Source of the DNA: Eximiradius sp.
Lineage (GTDB): Bacteria; Bacteroidota; Ignavibacteria; Kapaibacteriales; UBA2268
NCBI GenBank assembly: GCA_937127445.1
Contig: CAKZLY010000007.1
Span: 1-64,000, forward strand
Direction of reading: 5' to 3'
Length of the DNA: 64,000 nt
Numbering within the stretch: position 1 is the stretch's first letter; every line of letters starts with the position of its first letter. Below are positions 26,425 to 34,469 of this stretch, piece by piece. A program made the position numbers and the translations under genes. A model generated the notes under the pieces. That model saw nothing but the letters and a program-made list of their open reading frames with translations. It had not been told where the DNA came from and ran no database searches.

Positions 26425-27435
26425 ATGAAAACGAGTAAATTAGTTACAATTGACCACCATATAGCAAACGAAAAGTCTTTACATCCCTATTCCACGGGAG
26501 AATTTTCAGCTTTGCTTCACGATATTGCTCTTGCTATTAGGATTATTTCGCGGGAAGTGCGTCGTGCTGGGCTTAATGAAATGTTTGGACTAACAGGAGA
26601 AGAAAATCCGAACGGTGATAAAGTAAGAAAACTGGATAAATTTGCAAATGAAATAATTAAGAACTTAATTCTGCAAAATGGAAATGTATGTTGCATAGCA
26701 AGCGAAGAAGAAAAAGATTTAGTCTATGCAATAAACGGCGAAAATGCAAAATATATTTTAGTATACGACCCGCTCGATGGCTCGACAAATATTGATGTGA
26801 ATGTCACTATTGGCAGTATTTTCTCAATTTATCGCAGGCTCGATGACACTATTCCGGTAAATATTAATAATGATGTTTTGCAGTGTGGGATGAAACAAGT
26901 TGCCGCAGGATATGCTCTCTACGGTTCTTCTACTATTTTTGTATATACAACTGGAAATGGAGTAAATGTATTTACTTACGATCCAACTTTGGGTGAATTC
27001 TTTCTTACACAAAAGAACTTGAAAATTCCTTCATCAGGCAATATTTATAGTTGTAACGAAGGAAATTACTACAATTGGAAGCCTAATGTGCGAAAATTCG
27101 TTGATTACCTTAAAGGAGCAAATGGAAATGAGCGTTCATATATGTTGCGGTACATTGCAAGCGGAGTAGCAGATATACATCGAACTTTACTATATGGCGG
27201 AATTTATCTATATCCCGAAGACACATCGCATCCAACTGGGAAATTCAGGCTTGTTTATGAGGCAAATGCTCTTGCAATGATTGCCGAGCAAGCAGGTGGC
27301 AAAGCAACCGATGGCAAGCAAAGAATTTTAGAGATCAAACCTACTTCTATTCATCAAACAACACCACTAATTATTGGAAGCATAGACGAAGTTAACCTTT
27401 ATGAAAAGTATTATCGTAATGAGATAAATTTGTAA
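26425..27435 (+). CDS. fbp: Fructose-1,6-bisphosphatase, class I
   Basis: A 336-residue cytoplasmic phosphatase that converts fructose 1,6-bisphosphate to fructose 6-phosphate, the committing step of gluconeogenesis. It carries the metal-binding signature VYDPLDGSTNIDVNV (about residues 112-126), the upstream SEEEKD acidic cluster, the active-site region RYIASGVADIHRTLLYGGI, and AMIAEQAGGKATDG near the C terminus. It lies 12 bp after flhA and is probably co-transcribed with it, a pairing without clear functional logic. The 247-bp gap after it holds an inverted repeat close to the PerR-like gene. Confidence 0.95.
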   Translation: MKTSKLVTIDHHIANEKSLHPYSTGEFSALLHDIALAIRIISREVRRAGLNEMFGLTGEENPNGDKVRKLDKFANEIIKNLILQNGNVCCIASEEEKDLVYAINGENAKYILVYDPLDGSTNIDVNVTIGSIFSIYRRLDDTIPVNINNDVLQCGMKQVAAGYALYGSSTIFVYTTGNGVNVFTYDPTLGEFFLTQKNLKIPSSGNIYSCNEGNYYNWKPNVRKFVDYLKGANGNERSYMLRYIASGVADIHRTLLYGGIYLYPEDTSHPTGKFRLVYEANALAMIAEQAGGKATDGKQRILEIKPTSIHQTTPLIIGSIDEVNLYEKYYRNEINL

Positions 27436-27582
27436 TCATTATTAAACATTTCAATTCCTAAAAGGCCTTATTCCTATCAATTTCAGGCTAAGATAGTTCA
27501 ATTATTATCAATACCTGATAACATATTACTTCAATAAACTTTGATGAAGTAATTGTCTATTTCTTAACAAATTTCAAAAATT

Positions 27583-27615
27583 TAAATTATTTTAAAAAAT
27601 TTTTAAAATAATTTA
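27583..27615. promoter_or_regulatory. Perfect 16-bp-arm palindrome upstream of the PerR-like gene
   Basis: The arm TAAATTATTTTAAAAA (27583-27598) is followed by one A and then its exact reverse complement (27600-27615), 67 bp before the start codon. The sequence is pure A/T with one central base, the form of a dimer-binding operator for Fur/PerR proteins, and there is no T-run as expected for a terminator. The likely ligand is the adjacent regulator, which would make the peroxide cluster autoregulated. That role is inference. Confidence 0.5.
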
Positions 27616-27682
27616 CAATAATTATTATTTACATACGACTATAAAATAGAAATTATTATTAAATAAGAATAATTATAAATTA

Positions 27683-28111
27683 ATGGATAAATTAAAAGAA
27701 AGATTAGCAAGCAGAGGATTAAAAACAACCGTTCAGAGACTCTATGTTTACGAAGTGCTACTTAACAGTCGCCAGCATCCAACTGCAGAAGAAGTTTATC
27801 GAAAAGTATCAAAAGTACTGCCGAGCGTTTCGTTAAGTACAATATATAACACACTTGAAACGTTTGTTGAGCATAAGCTCGTCAATAAGTTTCAAAGCGA
27901 ATATGGAATATCTCGATATGACGCTTTTGTAGAAACACATCATCATATATATTCTGAGAATGGAGAAATACTAGCGGATTATTACGATGAAGAGCTTGTT
28001 CAACTACTTAACGACTATTTTTCGAAGAAAAAAATAAATGATTATGAAATAAAAGAAATACGCCTTCAAATTATTTGTTCAACCAAAGAAAAGGAAACAA
28101 ACAATGAGTAA
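27683..28111 (+). CDS. Fur-family regulator, PerR-like
   Basis: A 142-residue metal-dependent repressor. The N-terminal winged helix includes GLKTTVQRLYVYEVL and the recognition-helix region SLSTIYNTLETFVEHKLV. The C-terminal dimer domain has the metal ligand cluster HHH at residues 86-88. The usual CxxC structural zinc motif just after it is absent (IYSENGEI instead), and the only cysteine is Cys132. Atypical Fur/PerR proteins without CxxC are known in Bacteroidota. The next two genes are dps and a peroxiredoxin, classic PerR targets, which supports peroxide sensing over iron regulation. The stop overlaps dps by 8 bp. Confidence 0.82.
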   Translation: MDKLKERLASRGLKTTVQRLYVYEVLLNSRQHPTAEEVYRKVSKVLPSVSLSTIYNTLETFVEHKLVNKFQSEYGISRYDAFVETHHHIYSENGEILADYYDEELVQLLNDYFSKKKINDYEIKEIRLQIICSTKEKETNNE

Positions 28112-28580
28112 CCTTAATCAAATTGGGCTCGACGCTCAAAAGTCAGCAGAATTAGCAGAAAAATTAAATGATCTGTTAGCTAATTATCACGTTTTTTATA
28201 TGAATGTTCGTGGATTTCATTGGAACATTCGCGGCGAGAAGTTTTTTGAATTGCATTTAAAATTCGAGGAATTATACGACAACTTAATTTTGAAAATTGA
28301 CGAAATAGCTGAACGCATTTTAACAATTGGAAGCACGCCATTGCATACATTTAGCGATTATTTGGCAAAATCGGAAATCAAAGAAGCAAAGAATTTATCT
28401 TCGGCGAAAGATACTGTTGCTTCGATACTTGATAGTTTTAGGATATTGCTTCTAAAACAACGCTATATCTTAGACCTTTCTGACGAAGTCGGTGATGAAG
28501 GAACAAATACACTAATGAGCGATTATATTCGCGAACAAGAAAAGTTAGTCTGGATGTATTCAGCATATTTAAATAATTAA
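28104..28580 (+). CDS. dps: Dps ferritin-like DNA-protection protein
   Basis: A 158-residue subunit of the 12-mer mini-ferritin that oxidises Fe(II) with peroxide and stores iron, protecting DNA. Ferroxidase ligands sit at the subunit interface: the histidine in RGFHWNIRG, a second in FFELHLKFEELYDNL with the following acidic residues, and the DEIAERI helix. There is no long lysine-rich N-terminal tail, so direct DNA binding is doubtful. It overlaps the PerR-like gene by 8 bp, with an AAGGAAA ribosome site inside that gene, and precedes a peroxiredoxin by about 40 bp. Confidence 0.94.
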   Translation: MSNLNQIGLDAQKSAELAEKLNDLLANYHVFYMNVRGFHWNIRGEKFFELHLKFEELYDNLILKIDEIAERILTIGSTPLHTFSDYLAKSEIKEAKNLSSAKDTVASILDSFRILLLKQRYILDLSDEVGDEGTNTLMSDYIREQEKLVWMYSAYLNN

Positions 28581-28608
28581 TTTATATCAACTATTTTTAA
28601 TATTTAAT

Positions 28609-28613
28609 GGAGG
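28609..28613 (+). promoter_or_regulatory. Shine-Dalgarno site fixing the peroxiredoxin start
   Basis: GGAGG lies five bases before the ATG at 28619. It overlaps the ATG at 28607, which is in the same frame, and so decides for the downstream start. Confidence 0.75.
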
Positions 28614-28618
28614 TTCAA

Positions 28619-29269
28619 ATGTCAGATTACAAATTTCCATCAATTGGAGAGAAATTCCCCGAGATCGAAGTGCAAACAACTTTGGGAAAAATGAATTTAC
28701 CAAAAGATCTGGAAGGCAAGTGGTTTATTCTTTTTAGCCATCCGGCAGATTTTACACCTGTGTGCACAACTGAATTTGTTGCATTCCAGAAAAGATACGA
28801 GGAATTTAAAAAATTAAATTGCGAGTTAGTAGGGCTCTCGATTGATCAAGTATTCTCTCATATTAAATGGGTAGAATGGATAAAAGACAATTTGCAAGTA
28901 GAAATTCAATTCCCGATCATTGCAGATGATGGGACAATTGCAAAAATGCTTGGCATGCTTCATCCGGGGAAAGGGAAGAATACAGTTCGTGCAGTATTTT
29001 TCGTAGATCCAACAGGAACAATTAGAGCAATATTGTATTATCCGCAAGAGCTGGGACGCAATTTTGATGAATTATTGAGAATGATAAAAGCATTCCAGGT
29101 ATCTGACACAGAAAAAGTAGCAATACCTGCAAATTGGCCAAACAATGAATTAATTGGCAATAAAGTAATTATTCCACCTGCAACTGACTATAAAGCAGCG
29201 ATGTATAAGAAAGACCGCTACGAAAACTACGATTGGTGGTTTTTGTATAGAGATATTGAGCAGAAATAA
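28619..29269 (+). CDS. Peroxiredoxin, Prx6 (1-Cys) type
   Basis: A 216-residue thiol peroxidase that reduces hydrogen peroxide, organic peroxides or peroxynitrite. The peroxidatic cysteine is in [13 protein letters not shown] near residue 46, with the catalytic Pro and Thr in place and a conserved Arg downstream. The length and C-terminal extension ([12 protein letters not shown] through YDWWF) match the Prx6/archaeal class, not the shorter AhpC. The gene follows dps in the likely PerR-controlled cluster and ends at a strong terminator. The reducing partner is not evident. Confidence 0.92.
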   Translation: MSDYKFPSIGEKFPEIEVQTTLGKMNLPKDLEGKWFILFSHPADFTPVCTTEFVAFQKRYEEFKKLNCELVGLSIDQVFSHIKWVEWIKDNLQVEIQFPIIADDGTIAKMLGMLHPGKGKNTVRAVFFVDPTGTIRAILYYPQELGRNFDELLRMIKAFQVSDTEKVAIPANWPNNELIGNKVIIPPATDYKAAMYKKDRYENYDWWFLYRDIEQK

Positions 29270-29286
29270 TGTAAAATGATAAAGAG

Positions 29287-29315
29287 ATGGCGGGTAGCAA
29301 ACCCGCCATTTTTAT
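29287..29315 (+). terminator. Rho-independent terminator after the peroxiredoxin gene
   Basis: ATGGCGGGT (29287-29295) pairs perfectly with ACCCGCCAT (29301-29309) around a 5-base loop and is followed by TTTTTA. It closes the regulator-dps-peroxiredoxin transcript and lies directly at the end of convergent glnA. Confidence 0.88.
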
Positions 29316-30859
29316 TAGTTTTTGTGAATATCTCTATGCATAATACGGCGTGATTCTTTGAGTTTCTCGTCGTCGGGAAGAGACAACAAACGTTGGTTGA
29401 GGTCTTTGTCATTTTCATTTTGGAGTTGTGAAGCAACAAACGAAATAACCTGCGGTGGGAAAACATCGTCGCGTTCATAAAGTTCACGATGTTGGAGCAA
29501 TTTTTCACTTGATTCGACGCAGCTTGTAGCAAGTTCAGAAAGTTCATTCTCGATGGAAGACTTATGGATATTAGTGCTGACGTAGCTATTTTTAGCAATA
29601 TCGAGTGATTTTTCTTTGTTCGAAAGTCCCCATTCAGCAGCCATAGTAATCCCTGAAAGCAATAGATGAGCATTTGCACTTCCATCAGGACTGCGAATTT
29701 CAACTGTTTGGCGATAGAGACGCTTTTCAAGCGGTTCGACAGGGCAATCATTAACAACAGAAGCAAGATTTGAAAGGTTATTCCAGCCGAGTGGGACACG
29801 GATTAAAGCACTTCGGTTCATTTCGCTCCAACAAACACGAGTAGGTGCTTCCTGATGAGGGACTAACCTTAGATAAGATGCAGTAACCATATTACCGAAA
29901 CCAGTTAGGCTTGGGGCGTAATTGCATAGTCCGCCTATTAGCATTTTAGCGTGGTCGGTAAGAACACCGTTTTCGTCGGTCATAATATTTTTGCCATCTT
30001 TCATAAGTTGAAGATGGAAGTGCATTCCATTTCCAGCGTGTCCGATTTCCAATTTTGGGACAAAAGTGGCAGTAAAATTATTTCTATATGCAACATTTCT
30101 AATAATCCAGCGCGATAGGACAATAATATCACCCGTATCTTCAATTGGTGTTGGCAAAAATTCAACTTCAACTTGTTCGGCACTTTTTCCATTCAGTTCA
30201 GGATAGTCACTTTCGATACGTTCAAGGTAACCCACTTCGAAGTGAGCATATTTTACATTGCCAGAAATTTGAGTGATATAGCGGACCATTTCGCTCAGCA
30301 CGGAGGCACTTTTGACGAACGGCTCGGAAGCGTGATAGCCACGTTGCTTAGGCATCGGGAAAAGTTGATTGTTAGTATGTCCGATAAGGTAGAATTCTAA
30401 TTCACCTAAGGCCCAAAGTTCTAAACCAGTTCGTTCTTTAAGCAAAGAATGAGCTTTATGGAGAATATTGTCGGGAGCAAATGCGGCACGTTCGCCATTC
30501 TTGTTCAAGAAGCGGCAAACAAAATCAATACTCTTATTATCAAAAGGATTAAGAAAAGCACTTTTATAAACCGGAAGAACATACATATCAGAAGAACCTG
30601 CATCAACAATACCTTTGAAAAGGGACGAGCCGTCTACACGTTCACCTTCGGTAAGTATCATCTCAGCCTGCCGTGTGCTACAAATTGGAATTCTAAGCTC
30701 TTTAATTTTTCCATCAATACCGGTATAATGGAATGTAATGCGTTCTAACTCTTTTTCTTTAATAATTCTAACTAAATCATCACGAGTAAAATCTTTTGGT
30801 TCCTTACCTAAAATAACAGAAATAGGATTACTTAAAGCAAAATTTTCAAGTTTAGTCAT
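29315..30859 (-). CDS. glnA: Glutamine synthetase, type I-like, without adenylylation loop
   Basis: A 514-residue enzyme that makes glutamine from glutamate, ammonia and ATP. Active-site elements are present: VDGSS, GELEFYL, the EVEF metal pair, GHAGNGMHFH, YLRLVP followed by RVCWSEMNRSALIRVP, and VEIRSPDGSANAH. The tyrosine loop NLYDLPPEE, target of adenylylation in proteobacterial enzymes, is absent, and the ~110-residue C-terminal part is rich in charged helices. Regulation is therefore probably by feedback or protein partners. The gene stands alone between a convergent terminator and a divergent methyltransferase. Identity as a GlnA-family ligase is firm; exact subclass is less so. Confidence 0.88.
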   Translation of the reverse strand: MTKLENFALSNPISVILGKEPKDFTRDDLVRIIKEKELERITFHYTGIDGKIKELRIPICSTRQAEMILTEGERVDGSSLFKGIVDAGSSDMYVLPVYKSAFLNPFDNKSIDFVCRFLNKNGERAAFAPDNILHKAHSLLKERTGLELWALGELEFYLIGHTNNQLFPMPKQRGYHASEPFVKSASVLSEMVRYITQISGNVKYAHFEVGYLERIESDYPELNGKSAEQVEVEFLPTPIEDTGDIIVLSRWIIRNVAYRNNFTATFVPKLEIGHAGNGMHFHLQLMKDGKNIMTDENGVLTDHAKMLIGGLCNYAPSLTGFGNMVTASYLRLVPHQEAPTRVCWSEMNRSALIRVPLGWNNLSNLASVVNDCPVEPLEKRLYRQTVEIRSPDGSANAHLLLSGITMAAEWGLSNKEKSLDIAKNSYVSTNIHKSSIENELSELATSCVESSEKLLQHRELYERDDVFPPQVISFVASQLQNENDKDLNQRLLSLPDDEKLKESRRIMHRDIHKN

Positions 30860-30978
30860 AAAGCACCATCAAAAAATTATAAAATATATAGTATCAGAAA
30901 TTTAATATAATAAATGTTCATAAATTTTTCATATTTTTATTTTGAGAAAAAGTGAAACAAGCTGAAAAAGTAATATAA

Positions 30979-31716
30979 ATGGAAGCAATAGTATATCATA
31001 TAAATTATAAATTAGAGAATAAATATTGGTGGTTTGTTGCCAGAAATGAAATAGTAAAAACGCTAATATTACAAAAAACCGACATACCACAAGGAAGCTA
31101 CGTGTTAGATATTGGCTGCGGGACTGGTGGTTTTTCAGAAAAAATATCGCATTTGTATAATCCAGTTTGCCTGGACACCTCGAATTTGGCTATTGAATAT
31201 TGTCAGAAGCGTGGGTTGAAGTATATTTTTCAATCGACTGTGGAAGAATTTGATTTCGAGCAATTTCCAATAAAAGCAGCAATCATGCTGGACGTAATAG
31301 AGCATATTGAAAATGATCTTGAAATAGTGAAGCAAGTGTATGATAAATTACCAAATGGGGCGTGGTTTATTACAACTGTTCCAGCATATCAGTCGCTTTG
31401 GAGCCGACACGATGAAATTCACCAGCACTATCGCCGATATAACAGGTTCGATTTTAATAACTTACTTAGACAAGCAGGGTTCAATATTGTATATTCTTCT
31501 TACTTTAATACATTGCTTTTTGTTCCTGCAGTGCTGAAAAGATACGTGGATAAGCTCACTGGTGCGGAGAAAAAGAACAATGAACCAGTTGAAAATGTTC
31601 CACCATTAGTAAATAAACTATTTAAAGGCGTATTTTTATTAGAAAAATATTTGTTAGGGAAGATTATTTTCCCATTTGGGTTATCAATAATTACAATTGC
31701 AAGAAAGTATAAGTAA
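30979..31716 (+). CDS. Class I SAM-dependent methyltransferase
   Basis: A 245-residue protein with a seven-beta-strand methyltransferase fold. SAM-binding motif I is VLDIGCGTGGFSEKI (about residues 42-56), the acidic end of strand 2 is in PVCLDTSNLA, and motif II/III are IMLDVIEHIEND and LPNGAWFITTVPA. The segment SRHDEIHQHYRRYNR following these is typical of small-molecule or lipid/sugar methyltransferases of the Methyltransf_11/UbiE-like group. A hydrophobic patch at 175-190 and again near the C terminus suggests membrane association. The target is unknown. Its TAA overlaps the ATG of the purine nucleoside phosphorylase gene. Confidence 0.85.
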   Translation: MEAIVYHINYKLENKYWWFVARNEIVKTLILQKTDIPQGSYVLDIGCGTGGFSEKISHLYNPVCLDTSNLAIEYCQKRGLKYIFQSTVEEFDFEQFPIKAAIMLDVIEHIENDLEIVKQVYDKLPNGAWFITTVPAYQSLWSRHDEIHQHYRRYNRFDFNNLLRQAGFNIVYSSYFNTLLFVPAVLKRYVDKLTGAEKKNNEPVENVPPLVNKLFKGVFLLEKYLLGKIIFPFGLSIITIARKYK

Positions 31717-32573
31717 TGTTCAAAAATGAGAAATATAATATGGAGAAAAAACAACAATTATTTGACAAAGTTCAAGAAAGCATTAGCTACTTAAAGCAAA
31801 GATTAGAAATAACCCCGAAAACAGGGATAATATTAGGCACAGGCTTGGGCGAATTAGCCACTAAAATTCAAATCAATAGAGTTTTTGATTATATAGATAT
31901 ACCCCACTTCCCTACTTCTACGGTGGAAAGCCATAAAGGAAAATTAATTTTTGGGAAGCTGGAGGGCAAAGAAGTCGTTGCAATGCAAGGACGTTTTCAT
32001 TATTACGAAGGCTACTCGATGGAACAAATAACGTTTCCAGTTAGAGTAATGAAATATTTGGGTGTAGAAAGATTGATAATAACTAATGCTTGTGGTTCAT
32101 TGAACCCTTATATTCCAATAACAAGTATTGTTGTAATTGATGACCACATTAATTTGATAGGCGATAATCCACTAATTGGTGAATACGACCCAAGATTTGG
32201 GGTTCGCTTTGTTGACATGAGCGAACCATACAGCAAACAAATGATTAAATTGGCAGAAGAATTAGCACTGGAATTAGGGATAAGACTACACAAAGGGGTA
32301 TATGCTGCAATGAGCGGCCCAAGCCTGGAAACGCGTGCCGAATATCGCTTTTTACGGTTGATTGGGGCGGATTTGATTGGAATGAGCACCATTCCTGAAT
32401 GCATTGTTGCCAATCAAATGGGAATAAAAGTGCTTGGATTTTCTATTGTAACAGATGAATGCTACCCTGATGCACTAAAACCTGTATCTTTGGATGAAAT
32501 AATCAAAGCCGCACAAGTTGCCGAGCCTAAATTAACCAGGTTAGTAATTAAGATAATTAGTAAATTAGGTTAA
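31716..32573 (+). CDS. Purine nucleoside phosphorylase, trimeric class
   Basis: A 285-residue enzyme that splits inosine/guanosine with phosphate to base and ribose 1-phosphate for purine salvage. Signatures are GIILGTGLGEL (phosphate-binding), VESHKGKL, QGRFHYYEGY, ITNACGSLN, and SGPSLETRAEYRFLRLIGADLIGMSTIPE with the purine-binding residues, all in the PNP/MTAP trimeric family. I keep the start at 31716 because it forms a TAATG overlap like those elsewhere in this window; ATG 31740 (MEKKQQL) is a possible alternative. Confidence 0.93.
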   Translation: MFKNEKYNMEKKQQLFDKVQESISYLKQRLEITPKTGIILGTGLGELATKIQINRVFDYIDIPHFPTSTVESHKGKLIFGKLEGKEVVAMQGRFHYYEGYSMEQITFPVRVMKYLGVERLIITNACGSLNPYIPITSIVVIDDHINLIGDNPLIGEYDPRFGVRFVDMSEPYSKQMIKLAEELALELGIRLHKGVYAAMSGPSLETRAEYRFLRLIGADLIGMSTIPECIVANQMGIKVLGFSIVTDECYPDALKPVSLDEIIKAAQVAEPKLTRLVIKIISKLG

Positions 32574-32589
32574 ATATTCTGGCAAAAGA

Positions 32590-32991
32590 ATGATTGTTCC
32601 AGATGAAATATTGAATTTTACTTATAAGGATATGTATCACGGATTTGCTGAATGTCACGGGAATTTACTTATAGATGAGAACTCTCTCACGATAGAGTAT
32701 TTTGTCAAGGATAGCATAATTGGAGTGTTAAAATCGAACATTAAGAGAGTAAAAATAAATTACTCTGAAATTATCAATACAGAGATAAAGAAAAAGTTTT
32801 ATAAAAGATTCTTTTTAATTATTCGTATAAAATCACTTAGAAACTTAATTGATCTTCCATTTATTGATGAGAACGCTGAGTTGAGAATAAAGATAAACAA
32901 ATCGTCATTGCTAACAGCAGAGGCAATATCATCTTACATTAATTACAGAATAGCCGAAAATAAACTTTCTAAAATAGATAATAATTATTAA
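32590..32991 (+). CDS. Small conserved-looking protein, possible PH-like domain
   Basis: I do not recognise this 133-residue protein. It has no signal peptide or membrane span. The order is a beta-rich region with alternating strands and turns (GNLLIDENSLTIEYFV, KSNIKRVKINYSEI, FFLIIRIKSLRNL, AELRIKINKS), then one C-terminal helix (LLTAEAISSYINYRIAE). That strand-strand-helix layout is like bacterial pleckstrin-homology-like domains, but this is only a topology match. It sits 16 bp after the purine nucleoside phosphorylase gene and 38 bp before the response-regulator gene, all in one direction, so it may share their transcript. Confidence 0.6.
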   Translation: MIVPDEILNFTYKDMYHGFAECHGNLLIDENSLTIEYFVKDSIIGVLKSNIKRVKINYSEIINTEIKKKFYKRFFLIIRIKSLRNLIDLPFIDENAELRIKINKSSLLTAEAISSYINYRIAENKLSKIDNNY

Positions 32992-33029
32992 ATTAAAAGA
33001 ATAAATACTGAATTTGGTGTATAAGAGAT

Positions 33030-34466
33030 ATGGAAAACAAGGGAAAATTATTAATAGTTGACGACGAAACAGCATTTTTAAAAATACTGAGTATAATGTT
33101 TTCCAAGTATTATGATGTAAGGATAGCAGAAAGTGGCGAAGAAGCTTTGGAAATATTGAAGAATGGCTTTAAAGCAGAGGTAATATTATCCGACCAAAGG
33201 ATGCCCGGGATGAGTGGAGCAGAATTTTTAGAAAAGAGTATGAGCATGGTTCCGGACGCAACGCGGGTAATACTTACAGGATATACAACCCCCAAAGATA
33301 TAATACCAGCTATAAACCAGGCACACGCCTATATGTATTTGATAAAGCCAGCTGATGAATTAGCATTGGTTCAATCGATAAAAATTGCATTTGATAACTA
33401 CAACAAAAGCAAAAAAGTAAAAAAACAAGCAATCGAACTGAAGAAAACAATCGAACAGCTGAAAGAAAAGAATGAAGAGCTTCAGCGTTCTATTAGCGAA
33501 AATACAGAAATACTTAATCAAACAATACAAGCAATTTCAGGAATAGCAAGTTACGCCGAAAGATTTTACTTTACGAACCACACTAAATTTGTAGCAGTTA
33601 CAGCAAAACTATTTGCAGAAGAATTGGGATTATCAAAAGAGAGAATAAATAACATTGTTTTAGCATCTTTACTTCATTCCAGCATATTGAACGGGATGCC
33701 AATTAATTTCATATTAACAGACCCTCACGATTTGGCTGACGATAAGAAAATGGAGTATTTGAAATATTTCAGAACTGCTCTTGACACAGTTGTAAAAGTA
33801 AAAAAAATAAAAAAATATGCAGATATTATCGCAAATATATGGGAACACCATGATGGAAGTGGTTTCCCTGCGATGCTTTCGGGACCGGCTGTATCTTATG
33901 AATCTCAGATAATTTCAATAGTAAACTTCTACCATAATAATGTTTATAGAATGCAACTACACGAATTATCTCATTTTTATGAAGTAGGATATGTACTGCA
34001 AGGACCGGAACGCACAAAAAAAAGACACGAAGAAGCAATAAAATCACTATATCGTCATGCAACGTGGTTCGATTATGATCTCTTTCACCATTTTCAAGAT
34101 ATAATAAGAAAAAAATCAATACCAACATTAGTTCCAGAACAAGGAGAACTGCGCATTGTAAATATTGATGATTCTATTGCTGATTTAATTCAACCAAAAA
34201 GGAACTCAAAAGAGGAAGCAAAAGAAGAAGTTGATGAACCAATCGAAGCAATTGAAACCTCGAGTGGACAAAAAATGCGAGAAAAAAGTGTTTTTGTCTC
34301 ACAGCTCGAACCTGGAATGATGATGGGACAGACTTTATTTACTAAAAACAGTATGCTTGTAGTGAAAAATGAAACAATCCTTGATGAGGCTACGATAAAA
34401 AATATAAAACAACTCGAAAGCACAGAAATGATACCTTCGAAAGTAACAATCTTGGTTCCGCTATAA
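33030..34466 (+). CDS. Response regulator with degenerate HD-GYP-like output domain
   Basis: A 478-residue protein. An N-terminal receiver domain (about 1-120) has an intact phosphorylation site: acidic pair VDDE, acceptor Asp in LSDQRMPGMSG, ILTGYT and LIKPAD. A coiled coil (about 128-165) leads to an HD-GYP-like domain (about 170-340). HD-GYP enzymes hydrolyse cyclic di-GMP with a bimetal site, but here the HD pair reads HS (ASLLHSSILNG), the HHExxDGxGYP motif is altered to IWEHHDGSGFP, and the later metal Asp reads Asn (IVNFYHN). Catalysis is therefore doubtful; it may bind a nucleotide or a partner. A ~100-residue C-terminal domain is unassigned. It lies 3 bp before lysC. Confidence 0.8.
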   Translation: MENKGKLLIVDDETAFLKILSIMFSKYYDVRIAESGEEALEILKNGFKAEVILSDQRMPGMSGAEFLEKSMSMVPDATRVILTGYTTPKDIIPAINQAHAYMYLIKPADELALVQSIKIAFDNYNKSKKVKKQAIELKKTIEQLKEKNEELQRSISENTEILNQTIQAISGIASYAERFYFTNHTKFVAVTAKLFAEELGLSKERINNIVLASLLHSSILNGMPINFILTDPHDLADDKKMEYLKYFRTALDTVVKVKKIKKYADIIANIWEHHDGSGFPAMLSGPAVSYESQIISIVNFYHNNVYRMQLHELSHFYEVGYVLQGPERTKKRHEEAIKSLYRHATWFDYDLFHHFQDIIRKKSIPTLVPEQGELRIVNIDDSIADLIQPKRNSKEEAKEEVDEPIEAIETSSGQKMREKSVFVSQLEPGMMMGQTLFTKNSMLVVKNETILDEATIKNIKQLESTEMIPSKVTILVPL

Positions 34467-34469
34467 TTT

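Noticed and set aside
27436-27560. Possible terminator or riboswitch after fbp
   Set aside because: Only short imperfect pairings such as around AAGGCCTT were visible, without a T-run or conserved riboswitch core.
29227-29799. 190-residue minus-strand frame overlapping glnA
   Set aside because: It runs in another frame of the secure glutamine synthetase gene and through the terminator at 29287-29315; no family pattern.
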